Shown here: piece after piece, positions 24,421 to 34,908 of the stretch
Position numbering within the stretch: the stretch's first letter is position 1
How the letters are laid out: every line of letters starts with the position of its first letter
Assembly (NCBI GenBank): GCA_029254025.1
Contig: JAQWYK010000039.1
Location: 209,105-273,104, forward strand
DNA from: Crocinitomicaceae bacterium
Lineage (GTDB): Bacteria > Bacteroidota > Bacteroidia > Flavobacteriales_D > Crocinitomicaceae
Length of the DNA: 64,000 nucleotides
Reading direction: 5' to 3'
Translations under genes and position numbers: made by a program
The notes under the pieces: generated by a model
Databases searched by the model: none
Seen by the model: only the letters and a program-made list of their open reading frames with translations
Told to the model about the DNA's origin: nothing

Positions 24421-27400
24421 TTATAATCCACCTAGGTTAAAGCGTAAACGTACACCCGCTGCAGTGTTCCCTGTTGGATAAGAGGTAGCTACTTTAGGAT
24501 CAGTCATCATTTGATCATAGTACAGTGATATCGTTAAGTTCTTGTTGAACATATAATCGGCACTCGAGCGAATAGAGAGTACTCGTTGTCCAGCTGTAGC
24601 TTGGTTCGTGTTTTCCACAATCTTTCGTATGACTGTCAAGTTATCTCGGATGGATAAGTCAAACCGAACATTTAAATCAGATGGCTTCAATTTTTGGCCT
24701 CGGACCTTAAAGGGCATTTTTACATTCGAGAATTTATACCCTGTACCTACTACGATTTCCGAACCAATCATTTCAGTGACTTGATTATTGGCTAAGGATA
24801 ATGAGGCGTTACGCTCTTTGTTCCATTCAAACTTTGTCAATAAGCCGTTGTTTTTGATTTTCCAGGTTGCGTCAAATCCAATTAATGGGGAAAACCGTTC
24901 TGAAATAGTTATGTTCTGGACTTGTTGAGTAGGAATGAAGTTATTATTTAAATCGCGTGCTGTTAAGTGTCCGTTTTCGTCTTCCACAGCATTAAGATTG
25001 GTTTGCATTCCTGAAACGGTAACTGTAGAGGTATATCCGTGGCGTAGGGTAAAGTTTTGAACGAACTTCTCCATGCTTTTGAATTTAGACAATCCATTGT
25101 AGGATATTTGCCAGTTGGGTAAAGGAATGTTCCGAAGTGGATTAATACTTTTCCCATCTACTGGTTTCCCTGAGAATGTAGTAAGGAAAGCACCAATGAT
25201 AACATCTTGTTGTGTTGGACTATACCCTGAGTAATATCCTCCCGAATCCACAAAGCTATAGGAGTTTCCTGTTCCAAGGAACTGTGATACATCCAAGCGA
25301 GCATTTCGAAGTCTATCGAAGGATTGAGAACGATAATCCTTACTCAAATTCTCAAAGGCAGATTGCAGGGAAATAGTAGTATAGGTAACATTCGTTGTTA
25401 CGAATCTACTTTGTTGCTGAAAGTCTTGTAGGGAGTCATTGAAGCGATAAAACTCTGAACTATTGTTGGTAAAATTTCGTGTTAGGGTAAGGTCTATTTT
25501 TAAGTCTTTCAATGGCTCTAAGCCAGCACGTACACCTATGTTCTGTGAGTGCATGATGGTATGTTGAGTATTGAGTAAACTCGTGTCAACGATCCAATTC
25601 CTATCTGCTGCATAAGGCGCATATTCGAATCCTGTTTCGCGTCCAAATAGGTCACGTTGTTGTTGTCCAAATGCGAAACCTCGCATGTTTGCATCTTGGA
25701 AGGAAGCCCCTTGCATTCCAAAAAGACGCGCTTCTTGGTTAAAACCTGGGAGGAGCATTCCGTCGTTCATGGTGTAGTTAAAAGAAACGTTTCTCAACGA
25801 CATTAAGAGGCGTCCAGCGAATCCAGTAACTGGGTGGTAGGGCTTACCGAATTTATCTTCAAGTTCTTTCTTGCGTTCGTCCTTCTCCGCTTCGTTTTCA
25901 TTTTGTTTTTCAAGACGCGGCTCTTTTTTCTCCAGCTTCTTTTCAATTTTTGCAACTAGTTTCTCGTGTTCAATTAATTCCTCCGGAGATAATTTATCGG
26001 TTTTAACTTTCTCTAAGAGGGCTTGTTCTTTTTTCAACTCCGCTACATCTCGTGAAAGCTTGTTGTCTTTACCGCCAATTGAACGACCGCGCCCTCTTGC
26101 GCTTCCGCCCACGCTTCTTCTAGTACTTCGGCCTCCTTTTCCATCATTGATAATGCTTTGTAGAAGTTCCGATTTACGGTATAGATTCACCATATTGAAC
26201 TGGGTCGTGAAATTCACATTTCGACTGTTTTGTATATTGTTACCGAAGGCTTCCATACCTAGGTTTGGACGATTCCACTCATAGGCTCCTGAGTAACGTA
26301 TATTTGAGTTAATCCAATCTAGCGCAGGAATTTTATTGAATGGTAACGTGTAGGCCACATTGTATTGTTGATCAAAGCGCATGGCACGCCCCAATGTGCT
26401 CAACTGAGAGCGCACAGAATCTTGGAATTCTCTGTAAGAATTGGGGTTGTCGCGTCGATTTACTTCTCCATCATTTTCATCGAATATGGATGCGTTGTTC
26501 GATGTAAAATCAAATTTTAAGTTACGGGTGATGTCGTATTTAACGTTGTATCGACGATTCCAAGTAAAGTTTTTCAGGTAAATCGGTTGGAATTCAAAAT
26601 TGGTGTTCGGGATATTATTTTTAATCTGACGCTCATTGTAAGTACGCATCAAGTTGTTTTGCATACTTAAACTCTTAGGCCCCAGATATAAGTTCGCATC
26701 TTTTACCAAATCCCACCACTTCGATTTTTTCATAAATTTCACATTCTTAAATGGCTCGAAGAGTTTTGGGCTTCCAGTGTAGTTATAGTTTAAACCACCT
26801 TTCCAAATCTTCGTTCTGTCGTAGTTAGTTCTGAAATCCCGGAGCAAATCCTCGCTATAGCTATAGTTCAGGGCAAAGTTCGAAATACTCCAAATTTTAG
26901 CTGGTTTACCAGCTCCTCGTTCTTTGCGAACATTATTGAAGTTGAACGAACGCCGTTCATTAAAATCTTGTCCATCTTGGGCTCTTCTTCTTCGCTCAAC
27001 CAAATCATAATCGGTGAGTTTCACATCCGGGTTATATGGGTCGAACATTGGATTAATAACCCCAACAGAATAGGTATATAGGAACGGTGCTGAAATTCCC
27101 ACTTTTTTACCTAAGAGTTGCCCTAATTGTGCGTTGGCAGACACGTCAAATGTCATCCGAGTATCTCGCTGGCGCTCGGCAACACGACTGTCAACACTTC
27201 CCCAGTTGGTTCCGCTATATGTTCCAGCTAATTGAACATTGGCGAAGTCCGCGACCTGAACTTGAGCTCGCGCTAACGCTGCTGAACCACCTTCATTTTG
27301 GAAGTCTGTTAAGCGAAGTTCATTGACCCATACTTGTCCACATTTAGGTAAGCCATCGTCCGGCTGCCAAGGATGCCCCCCATTTTGGGCCGGATTACGA

Positions 27401-30400
27401 ATTCCAATCATCACTGTTTTGACGTCCACTAAGTTCGGGTTACCTTTTACTTTGATCAGACGCTTGGGGTGAACAACCGTGTTGTCTATATCAGAAGTTC
27501 CTTTTTGATGATTTACTTCTTTGATGTATTCAATATTATATTGTACGTTTGAGCCAGGACTATCTGCAAAGTTATTTCGTTCTTTTTTAACTGCTAGAAG
27601 CTCATCGAATACAATCCTTAAATTATTTTCTTCCGGCCATATATCTTTATCTGAAGAGGCTCCCCATTGGGTCACTTTCAGCGGCACTTCATATTCGTAA
27701 TAGTTTTCCCTAAAGTCGGTACCTAAGCGCACAAAAACAGTAATATCATTATCAAAAAGCGGGTCGGTGGGTTCTATTTCTTCGGCGTGGATGAACATTT
27801 CAAGATTCTTGTACATGATCATATCCATTCCGATATTACGTGTTGCTGCACGCGCATCCCCGTCTCTTAGGTTACACACTTCAAGCGTCATTGCTTGTTC
27901 GTTCAACTGACGTTGAAACGCCTGTGATGGATCTACTTCTCTCAAAATACCTGGAGGGATGACATAATTAATCGGCTGACGTTGGTCGTGCTCTTCCACG
28001 TTGACAGCACCAATGTTGAAATCCGTTAAGTCTGGATCAATTTGCACTCCATCGGTTGGTGCTTCTAGGCTCTCTAAGAAACGTCTCCATTCTCCTCGAA
28101 TAAGTTCTAATTTGGCGAAACGAAGAGTAGTTTGTTGGTTGAAAGACTTTAAGAACATTCGCATAAAACGTATTGATCTGAAATCTGTGATACCGTTAAC
28201 CGCTTTGTCGGGGTTACGAATCGGAATTCTAAACTGATACCAGCGGAAGTTTTTCGTTCCTTTCGAATAATCACGTGAATTAATGATGTAGTTTTTACCT
28301 ACCACTAGGTCACTTTGACGCAAGGAAATTTGGTATTGAAAATAGCTTTCCGATTCACTCAAGTTGTTGTCTTGATTGATATCTTCCATGTCAGGCATAT
28401 TTGTCGCCTGAGTAGGATATCCCTCAGCGTTTAGTTGACTCGACATTTCAGGAGTTGGAGAGTTTCCTTCATGACCGTTCCAGTATTTGTATCGTTCGAT
28501 GATATTACGTTGCTGAGTATCATAATCATCACCACGGTAATAGTGGTAATTATCTTTTGAGATATCGGCAAGAATTTCTTGTTTAGCAGTAGCAGAAAGA
28601 ACGGGGTTTGTGTTAATCCAGTTCACAAAGTTATCATATCCGCTGCGTTCTTCTAAGTCATTATAACCATCTAAACCAACGTCTTGTGTTGAACGTGAGT
28701 TAGGGTCGTTATCAAAAGCGTTCACCACAACCTGTTGAGTAGAGACTTTCCCCCAACTTGTATAATCAATGTTTTGAAGATCTGTTTGGTCAATCGGTAA
28801 ACCATTTTCAAATGCCTTTCGCGAATCTGGCAGGATATCTTCAGATAGATTTCCAAGATTAAAGTATAGGTCACCGCCTGAATTAGTTCCGTTTGGATCT
28901 TGATCTTCATTAAATGGATCTAACATCCAGAATTGAATGTATTCCACATTGGTTAATTCAAAATCAGTTGTGGTTAAGGAACGCATGATCCCGGCCCATC
29001 GTTCTTCTGCGTCAATAAAGTTACCATCTGCGTCGTATGTATTGGTGGTATCGTAGTTATACATTCCCCGTTCATTCGGATAATACGTCATATTTAGTAC
29101 AGGTATATTCGTTATTGTACCTAAAGCTGGATTTAAGTTGGGGAACAGGTCAGTTTGATTCACTAATGCAATATTTACGTCTTCCGTTAGCGCGGGGTCA
29201 TTACCAATATGATCCGGGGTCAAAGCGTTATTCATGAAGAATAACGGGTCGAGGGTATACCACGATAAATGTGAGCGTTTAAATCCTGCGCGCCAGTCAT
29301 TTTTCAACGCGGCTTCAGGGAATAAGTCGTCTTGTCCTTTTGGAATAGAGGCTAAGCGCCACGCCACAAAATTTCTTAAGTCGATGGTAGATTGAGAACC
29401 TTCAAAGTCGTCTACATATGAAATTCCTTGTCTTGAAATAGCACGTGGAGCTCCAGGGATAAGGTGTGCTACTTCGGCATTCAACGTTAAAGAAGACATT
29501 TGCTTTGTTGATATAGTAGGGATGATGTTGATCAACTTTGTTAAGAACGGCAAATCTGTTCGATAGGAGAGGTCCATGCCAATAATATTGTTGCGGAAAG
29601 GTTCATCTCCGATGTCGACTTTTTGTGTAATTGGGCGCTCCATCATGCGCATCCACGTCGCCCCTAAATTGAAATCAGGATTAAACATATAGTTTAAATG
29701 TGTACCAATGAGGGATTTATTTTGGAACCCAAAAACAGAGTTACTTTCAATTGAGATTTTAATGTCTTGATTGGACTCTAGGACGGCAGAATTCAAGATT
29801 TTTACACGCCCCAAGTTGTAGTCTACCGTAAAGTCCGAGCCTTCTGTGAGGCGAATACCTCCTGCAGTTACCACAACCGAACCTTCAGGTACGTTCAAGG
29901 CATTTAATGGAATATCTGAACTGATCGATGATTTGTACTGACCGTTGAAATAAAAACGATTTTTCTGCGGTTGTTGTTGAGCAGCAATCTTTGTGGAATC
30001 ATACAGTTCTTGGTACGCCACGTTGTTGATGATTAGCGGATTTAAACCAACTGCTTCAAATTCTTTTCTTAAGGTCGTTCCAAAAGGTTCAATAGTGCTA
30101 AAATAAATACGACCATTCCGTGTGTTGATAGTACCACCGTTGGTTGCTTTATTGCCGTCATATGTGATGGGTTTATAATCGAAAACACCATCCATTTGAG
30201 GTCGATTATTTTGGTTGAGTCGATCCATTCCAACTACTTCGATGACTTGCTTGTTATCCATACCAGGGTACGGTAAGAAATTAACCAATAAGCTATTATC
30301 GGGGTTGTTATACAGAATATCCAAACGGAAGCCGTCTTGATCCACTTGATAAGCACCAATGGAGTATACGTTCTTCATCATCAAATCCCATAATTTATTT

Positions 30401-31887
30401 TTAGGATTGGTGATGGTAGGCTTCAATAATTTTAAGAACAAGGCATCTTGGCCAATGATACCATCTGTAGAGAACTCACCTACCTGGTAAGTTCTCCCTG
30501 AGTACGTATATTCGTATGCAACCGCTAATACCTCATCATTGTTCAATGGGAGATTCACAGAAATGTATCCCAATTGGGCGTTATAGGTAAATTCTTGGTC
30601 AGTCAGTCTACGTGCATTTTCTAATTTTTCATATTCCAAGGCTTGGCGAAATGGACCAGGTTGAGAAACGGTTGATTCTAGCGCAACAACTGCATTATTA
30701 AATCCACGAATGGTAGGGTTGTTTGTAATGAATTGATACAATCCATTCGCATTATTATCCGGAAGGGGATTTGAGGAAGTACTACCAGGATTTCCAGACC
30801 AGTTATCCGGATTTACTTCTCCTAAATCGGTAAATGCGATGACGTTTCTGGTATCTTCCACTCGATTCGTCATGTTGGTTAACCATACTTCAATTCGAGT
30901 GATATCAACTAACGAATTAATAATAGGGACAGTCGCCATGGCACCGTCATAACTTTCTCGGTGGTGATAATTAAGGAAATAGTGACGGTTGGCTTCATAT
31001 TCGTCCGCCTTGAGCTCGAATTCTTGGACCTGGGCTCCACCGTTGATATTAATCTCTTGTTTTCTTCCTCTCGAGGTAGAGGCAATTGCATCCACAGTCA
31101 ATCGACCAAATCGCATTCGAGTTTTAAGTCCAAATAAAGTTTGGGAGCCTTCGATTAATGAGGTGTTAAGAGGCATGGCCACGTTCCCTGCTTCAATTTT
31201 TTGAAGAATTTGATCTTCTTTACCCGTCCATTCAAGTTTAGTGATATTATCAAAATCGAAAGCTGCTTCTGTGTTGTAAGAGGTTCCAATTTTCATTTTA
31301 TCTCCAATTTGCCCTACCAAGTTCAATTGAATCTTTTGTTGAAAATCGAATCTTGTAATTCGGCGTTGATTTTCGGGCAGCATAGGATTTTCATAGCGCG
31401 CGGTATTCACCCCCATAGAAATTTCGATAGCTCCCTCCGGACGAATGCTGATTTCATCACTACCGAAAATATTGGCAAATCCTGGGTTATCAATTTTGAT
31501 TGGAGGAATGAGTGGCTGGCCTTCTTCTGTTTGCGTATCGATTTTCTCTTTCCAATATTCCTTCATTTGATTTTGACGCTCGTACTCAATGTATTCTTCC
31601 AGCGTCATCATGGAAGGGTTTCGGAAGTTCAATTCGTTCCCTATCGTTTCTTTGAAAATATATTTTCCAGTTTTAGGGTCGTAAACAATGGTGCGCTTCA
31701 CACTATTGGGATCTCCGAGGTCAAAACTTTGTGGATTATTTGAAGTAGGGTCATTCGTATTCGTAATCGGAAAAGGTAAATTAGTGCTGTCTGGTTCATT
31801 TTGAGAAAAAACGAATAGAGACGACAAACTCACGCTAAGCATGAGTGCGAAATGAAGTAATATTGTATTTAACTTTCTAATTATCAA
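24421..31887 (-). CDS. sprA: T9SS outer-membrane translocon SprA (Sov)
   Basis: A 2488-residue protein matching SprA, the giant single-chain outer-membrane beta-barrel through which the type IX secretion system exports proteins and gliding adhesins. A signal peptide ends near FVFSQ (residue 29). Characteristic segments include the long N-terminal domain (QKIQLNLVGQIGDKMKIG-type barrel strands from about residue 190), IEGSQTLFGLKTRMRFGRL, and repeated barrel strands up to the C-terminal GVRLRFNLGGL. An unusual charged, Gly/Arg- and Lys/Glu-rich insert lies at about residues 1910-2022. It starts 10 bases after ruvA. The presence of sorting-domain substrates in this window is consistent with an active system. 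Confidence 0.95.
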   Translation of the reverse strand: MIIRKLNTILLHFALMLSVSLSSLFVFSQNEPDSTNLPFPITNTNDPTSNNPQSFDLGDPNSVKRTIVYDPKTGKYIFKETIGNELNFRNPSMMTLEEYIEYERQNQMKEYWKEKIDTQTEEGQPLIPPIKIDNPGFANIFGSDEISIRPEGAIEISMGVNTARYENPMLPENQRRITRFDFQQKIQLNLVGQIGDKMKIGTSYNTEAAFDFDNITKLEWTGKEDQILQKIEAGNVAMPLNTSLIEGSQTLFGLKTRMRFGRLTVDAIASTSRGRKQEININGGAQVQEFELKADEYEANRHYFLNYHHRESYDGAMATVPIINSLVDITRIEVWLTNMTNRVEDTRNVIAFTDLGEVNPDNWSGNPGSTSSNPLPDNNANGLYQFITNNPTIRGFNNAVVALESTVSQPGPFRQALEYEKLENARRLTDQEFTYNAQLGYISVNLPLNNDEVLAVAYEYTYSGRTYQVGEFSTDGIIGQDALFLKLLKPTITNPKNKLWDLMMKNVYSIGAYQVDQDGFRLDILYNNPDNSLLVNFLPYPGMDNKQVIEVVGMDRLNQNNRPQMDGVFDYKPITYDGNKATNGGTINTRNGRIYFSTIEPFGTTLRKEFEAVGLNPLIINNVAYQELYDSTKIAAQQQPQKNRFYFNGQYKSSISSDIPLNALNVPEGSVVVTAGGIRLTEGSDFTVDYNLGRVKILNSAVLESNQDIKISIESNSVFGFQNKSLIGTHLNYMFNPDFNLGATWMRMMERPITQKVDIGDEPFRNNIIGMDLSYRTDLPFLTKLINIIPTISTKQMSSLTLNAEVAHLIPGAPRAISRQGISYVDDFEGSQSTIDLRNFVAWRLASIPKGQDDLFPEAALKNDWRAGFKRSHLSWYTLDPLFFMNNALTPDHIGNDPALTEDVNIALVNQTDLFPNLNPALGTITNIPVLNMTYYPNERGMYNYDTTNTYDADGNFIDAEERWAGIMRSLTTTDFELTNVEYIQFWMLDPFNEDQDPNGTNSGGDLYFNLGNLSEDILPDSRKAFENGLPIDQTDLQNIDYTSWGKVSTQQVVVNAFDNDPNSRSTQDVGLDGYNDLEERSGYDNFVNWINTNPVLSATAKQEILADISKDNYHYYRGDDYDTQQRNIIERYKYWNGHEGNSPTPEMSSQLNAEGYPTQATNMPDMEDINQDNNLSESESYFQYQISLRQSDLVVGKNYIINSRDYSKGTKNFRWYQFRIPIRNPDKAVNGITDFRSIRFMRMFLKSFNQQTTLRFAKLELIRGEWRRFLESLEAPTDGVQIDPDLTDFNIGAVNVEEHDQRQPINYVIPPGILREVDPSQAFQRQLNEQAMTLEVCNLRDGDARAATRNIGMDMIMYKNLEMFIHAEEIEPTDPLFDNDITVFVRLGTDFRENYYEYEVPLKVTQWGASSDKDIWPEENNLRIVFDELLAVKKERNNFADSPGSNVQYNIEYIKEVNHQKGTSDIDNTVVHPKRLIKVKGNPNLVDVKTVMIGIRNPAQNGGHPWQPDDGLPKCGQVWVNELRLTDFQNEGGSAALARAQVQVADFANVQLAGTYSGTNWGSVDSRVAERQRDTRMTFDVSANAQLGQLLGKKVGISAPFLYTYSVGVINPMFDPYNPDVKLTDYDLVERRRRAQDGQDFNERRSFNFNNVRKERGAGKPAKIWSISNFALNYSYSEDLLRDFRTNYDRTKIWKGGLNYNYTGSPKLFEPFKNVKFMKKSKWWDLVKDANLYLGPKSLSMQNNLMRTYNERQIKNNIPNTNFEFQPIYLKNFTWNRRYNVKYDITRNLKFDFTSNNASIFDENDGEVNRRDNPNSYREFQDSVRSQLSTLGRAMRFDQQYNVAYTLPFNKIPALDWINSNIRYSGAYEWNRPNLGMEAFGNNIQNSRNVNFTTQFNMVNLYRKSELLQSIINDGKGGRSTRRSVGGSARGRGRSIGGKDNKLSRDVAELKKEQALLEKVKTDKLSPEELIEHEKLVAKIEKKLEKKEPRLEKQNENEAEKDERKKELEDKFGKPYHPVTGFAGRLLMSLRNVSFNYTMNDGMLLPGFNQEARLFGMQGASFQDANMRGFAFGQQQRDLFGRETGFEYAPYAADRNWIVDTSLLNTQHTIMHSQNIGVRAGLEPLKDLKIDLTLTRNFTNNSSEFYRFNDSLQDFQQQSRFVTTNVTYTTISLQSAFENLSKDYRSQSFDRLRNARLDVSQFLGTGNSYSFVDSGGYYSGYSPTQQDVIIGAFLTTFSGKPVDGKSINPLRNIPLPNWQISYNGLSKFKSMEKFVQNFTLRHGYTSTVTVSGMQTNLNAVEDENGHLTARDLNNNFIPTQQVQNITISERFSPLIGFDATWKIKNNGLLTKFEWNKERNASLSLANNQVTEMIGSEIVVGTGYKFSNVKMPFKVRGQKLKPSDLNVRFDLSIRDNLTVIRKIVENTNQATAGQRVLSIRSSADYMFNKNLTISLYYDQMMTDPKVATSYPTGNTAAGVRLRFNLGGL

Positions 31888-31897
31888 ATCGTAACAA

Positions 31898-32473
31898 TTA
31901 TAAAACTTTTAGTGCGTCCTTGATAAGCAATTCAACGGTAGCTTGGTCATTGAAGATTCTATTCAACGCCTTTTCAGCTGCTTTTTTATCGAATCCTAAG
32001 GACACTAACGCAGTTAACGCATCAAAACGAATAGTATTGTTTGATATTGTGCCGGAATCGTCTGACAATCCAAATTTTAACATTTTGTCTTTCAAATCGA
32101 CGATTACCCGTTGCGCCGTTTTAAGTCCAATTCCCTTTACACTTTGAATGGTAGAAACATCTTCTGAGCCGATAGCGTTTGCTACTTCTGAAGGGGTTAA
32201 GGAAGACAACATTAGGATTGCTGTGTTGGGCCCTATCCCTGATACAGAGATTAACAGATTGAACATGTCTCGTTCTACTTTATCTGCAAATCCATATAAG
32301 AGTTGTGCATCTTCCCGAACGATAAATTGTGTGTAAATCTTTATGGCTTCATTAGAAGGTAGTTGAGAGAAGGTGTGCAAAGAAATTTTGACCAAATAGC
32401 CAATTCCACCGCATTCAATCACCACCTCTGTTGGACTTTTCTCAATCAATCTTCCGTTTAAATGTGCTATCAT
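31898..32473 (-). CDS. ruvA: Holliday junction DNA helicase subunit RuvA
   Basis: A 191-residue DNA-binding subunit that grips Holliday junctions for RuvB. It shows the N-terminal OB fold (MIAHLNGRLIEKSPTEVVIECGGIGYLV), tandem helix-hairpin-helix motifs (NLLISVSGIGPNTAILML and IQSVKGIGLKTAQRVIVDL, near residues 70-85 and 107-125), and the C-terminal RuvB-contact domain. It lies between the malic enzyme gene (2 bases) and sprA (10 bases), so the three are probably one transcript. Confidence 0.95.
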   Translation of the reverse strand: MIAHLNGRLIEKSPTEVVIECGGIGYLVKISLHTFSQLPSNEAIKIYTQFIVREDAQLLYGFADKVERDMFNLLISVSGIGPNTAILMLSSLTPSEVANAIGSEDVSTIQSVKGIGLKTAQRVIVDLKDKMLKFGLSDDSGTISNNTIRFDALTALVSLGFDKKAAEKALNRIFNDQATVELLIKDALKVL

Positions 32474-32475
32474 CT

Positions 32476-34740
32476 CTATTTATTTTGAGCGTCAACTGCT
32501 GCAATTTTCACCATATTTACAATTTCACGAACGCTTGCGCCTAGTTGTAATACATGAATGGATTTACGCATACCTACAAGCACAGGCCCAATTGCTTCTG
32601 CATCGGTCATTTCCTGCAATAATTTATAAGCAATGTTTCCAGCAGAAAGATTTGGGAAAATCAACGTGTTGACTTCTTTGTTTGCTAGATCAGAAAACGA
32701 GAATTTATCCATCATTAATTCATTATTCAATGCAAAGTTTGCTTGAACTTCTCCGTCCACGGTTAATGTGGGGTATTTCTCGTGGATGATTTCCACTGCA
32801 CGACTCATTTTATCAGCATCTCTACCTGGAGAGGAGCCGAAGTTTGAGTATGAAAGCAACGCAATTTTAGGAGTCACTTTAAACTTGCGAATAGTTTTTG
32901 CTACGTTATTCGTTATTTCAGCAATTTCTTCTGCTGTTGGGTCAAAGTTAACCGTAGTGTCTGCCAAGAAAAGAGGTCCTCTTTTTGTTATTAAGATGTA
33001 CACTCCAGCAACGCGATCTACCCCTTTCTCAGTTCCGATTACTTGCATAGCTGGACGCAATACGTCGCGGTAGTTTCGTGTAGCACCGGATATCATTGCG
33101 TCTGCGTCCCCCATATGCACCATCATAGCGCCAAAATAGTTGCGTTCACGCATGATTTTAAGTGCTTCGTATTCTGTAAACCCTTTTCGATTGCGCATTT
33201 CGAAAAACGCTTCTCCGTATTTTTTTCTGCGTTTTAGTTCTGCATCACTTTTAGGATCAATGATTTCTACTTCCGGAAATTCCATGCTGAATTCTTCGAT
33301 CATTTCAAGGACACGCTCTTTTCTTCCGAGCAAAATAGGCAACGCCACTCCTTCTTCGTAGGCTGTTTGTGCGGCTTTCAAAATCTTGTAGTTGTCTGCT
33401 TCAGCAAATACAACCCGTTTTGGATTACGTTCAGCTTTTTCAGTAAGTGTGCGAACTAGCTTATTGTCTAATCCGAGTCTTTTCTTCAGTTCAGCTTCGT
33501 ACTTATCCCAATCTTGGATTGGGTTTTTAGCTACTCCAGAGTCCATAGCTGCTTTTGCCACGGCAGGAGCAACATAATAGATTAATCGAGGGTCCAATGG
33601 TTTTGGAATAATTTGTTCCTTACCAAAGGAAATATTTTTTTCACCGTATGCTTCACTTACTTCATCCGGCACAGATTCTTTTGCGAGCGCAGCGATAGCA
33701 TGAACCGCAGCTAATTTCATTTCCTCATTAATAGTTGTAGCTCGAACGTCCAATGCTCCTCTGAAAATATATGGAAAACCGAGAACGTTATTTACCTGAT
33801 TAGGATGGTCTGAACGTCCTGTTGCCATGATTAAATCTTTTCGAGTACTCATGGCATCTTTGTAAGTGATTTCCGGATCGGGGTTGGCCAATGCAAAAAC
33901 GATTGGGTTTTTTGCCATCGATTTCACCATTTCTTTAGACATTAATCCACCTCGAGAAAGTCCTAAGAAGACATCTGCACCTGTGATTGCATCTTCCAAC
34001 TCAATACTTTTTTCATGCACGGCGAAGAGGGCCTTGTTTCCTTCTAATTCTTTACGTTCTTTACATAAGAGTCCTTTGCTATCAAACATAAACATGTTCT
34101 CAGGTTTAGCGCCTAAGGAACGGTATAGCTTTCCACACGACATAGCTGATGCCCCTGCTCCGGAAATAACGATTTTCACCTCATCAATTTTTTTGTTGGT
34201 AAGCTCTAAAGCATTGAGCAGGGCAGCAGAAGATATTATTGCAGTACCATGCTGGTCATCATGCATGATTGGTATATCGAGTTCCTTCTTAAGGCGTTCC
34301 TCAATTTCAAAAGCTTCAGGCGCTTTGATGTCTTCTAGGTTGATTCCACCAAAAGTTGGCGCAATTGCTTTCACGGTTTGTATAAATAACTCAGGGTCAC
34401 CAGCATCAACCTCAATATCAAACACATCAATATCTGCGAATATTTTAAAAAGCAATCCTTTTCCTTCCATTACAGGTTTTGACGCAAGCGGGCCGATATC
34501 GCCCAAGCCTAATACAGCAGTGCCGTTAGAAATTACCGCTACGAGGTTCGCTTTGCTCGTATATTTATAAGCATCATCAGGGTTTTCAGCAATTTTTAAA
34601 CAAGGCTCTGCAACGCCAGGAGAATATGCGAGGGATAAGTCTCGTTGTGAGCTATAGGGTTTGGTTGGGATAACTTCAATTTTGCCCGGCTTACCTTGTG
34701 AGTGATAGTCGAGTGCATCTTGTTTTCTAATTTTAGCCAT
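32476..34740 (-). CDS. maeB: NADP-dependent malic enzyme with C-terminal phosphotransacetylase-like domain
   Basis: A 754-residue MaeB-type enzyme that decarboxylates malate to pyruvate, making NADPH. The N-terminal half (1-430) has malic enzyme motifs SLAYSPGVAEPCL, HDDQHGTA and the NAD(P) site VISGAGASAMSCG. The C-terminal half (435-754) is a phosphate acetyltransferase-like domain (FAEADNYKILKAA ... FANFALNNELMMDK-type), which in relatives is regulatory and binds acetyl-CoA. The start is ATG 34740 (MAKIRKQDALDYHSQGKPGK); a start at 34785 would add 15 unconserved residues. It leads the maeB-ruvA-sprA run. Confidence 0.94.
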   Translation of the reverse strand: MAKIRKQDALDYHSQGKPGKIEVIPTKPYSSQRDLSLAYSPGVAEPCLKIAENPDDAYKYTSKANLVAVISNGTAVLGLGDIGPLASKPVMEGKGLLFKIFADIDVFDIEVDAGDPELFIQTVKAIAPTFGGINLEDIKAPEAFEIEERLKKELDIPIMHDDQHGTAIISSAALLNALELTNKKIDEVKIVISGAGASAMSCGKLYRSLGAKPENMFMFDSKGLLCKERKELEGNKALFAVHEKSIELEDAITGADVFLGLSRGGLMSKEMVKSMAKNPIVFALANPDPEITYKDAMSTRKDLIMATGRSDHPNQVNNVLGFPYIFRGALDVRATTINEEMKLAAVHAIAALAKESVPDEVSEAYGEKNISFGKEQIIPKPLDPRLIYYVAPAVAKAAMDSGVAKNPIQDWDKYEAELKKRLGLDNKLVRTLTEKAERNPKRVVFAEADNYKILKAAQTAYEEGVALPILLGRKERVLEMIEEFSMEFPEVEIIDPKSDAELKRRKKYGEAFFEMRNRKGFTEYEALKIMRERNYFGAMMVHMGDADAMISGATRNYRDVLRPAMQVIGTEKGVDRVAGVYILITKRGPLFLADTTVNFDPTAEEIAEITNNVAKTIRKFKVTPKIALLSYSNFGSSPGRDADKMSRAVEIIHEKYPTLTVDGEVQANFALNNELMMDKFSFSDLANKEVNTLIFPNLSAGNIAYKLLQEMTDAEAIGPVLVGMRKSIHVLQLGASVREIVNMVKIAAVDAQNK

Positions 34741-34856
34741 AGCTTTTTGTTGTCTAATTTGAGGCGATAAAAGTAATAAAATCAACTACAAGAACATAGA
34801 GTAATTGGTAATTTATGCAAAGGATTCACTGGTTTTACCGCGTGCGAATTTATTCC

Positions 34857-34890
34857 ACAAAAAAAAGCGATTGTTCTGCAATCGCTTTTC
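34857..34890 (-). terminator. Rho-independent terminator
   Basis: Read on the minus strand, arms AAAAGCGATTG and CAATCGCTTTT enclose a 5-base loop and are followed by a run of T. It lies about 20 bases after the stop of the gene at 34909. Confidence 0.85.
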
Positions 34891-34908
34891 AATAAAGTAT
34901 TAAAAAAA

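Noticed and set aside
31201..31743. 180-codon + strand frame inside sprA
   Set aside because: Antisense to the conserved SprA N-terminal region; composition reflects the complement of coding DNA.
33866..34570. Long open frame of 234 codons on the + strand inside the malic enzyme gene
   Set aside because: It lies opposite a strong coding gene with full family motifs, is Ser/Ile-rich with no recognisable domain, and has no promoter or RBS of its own.
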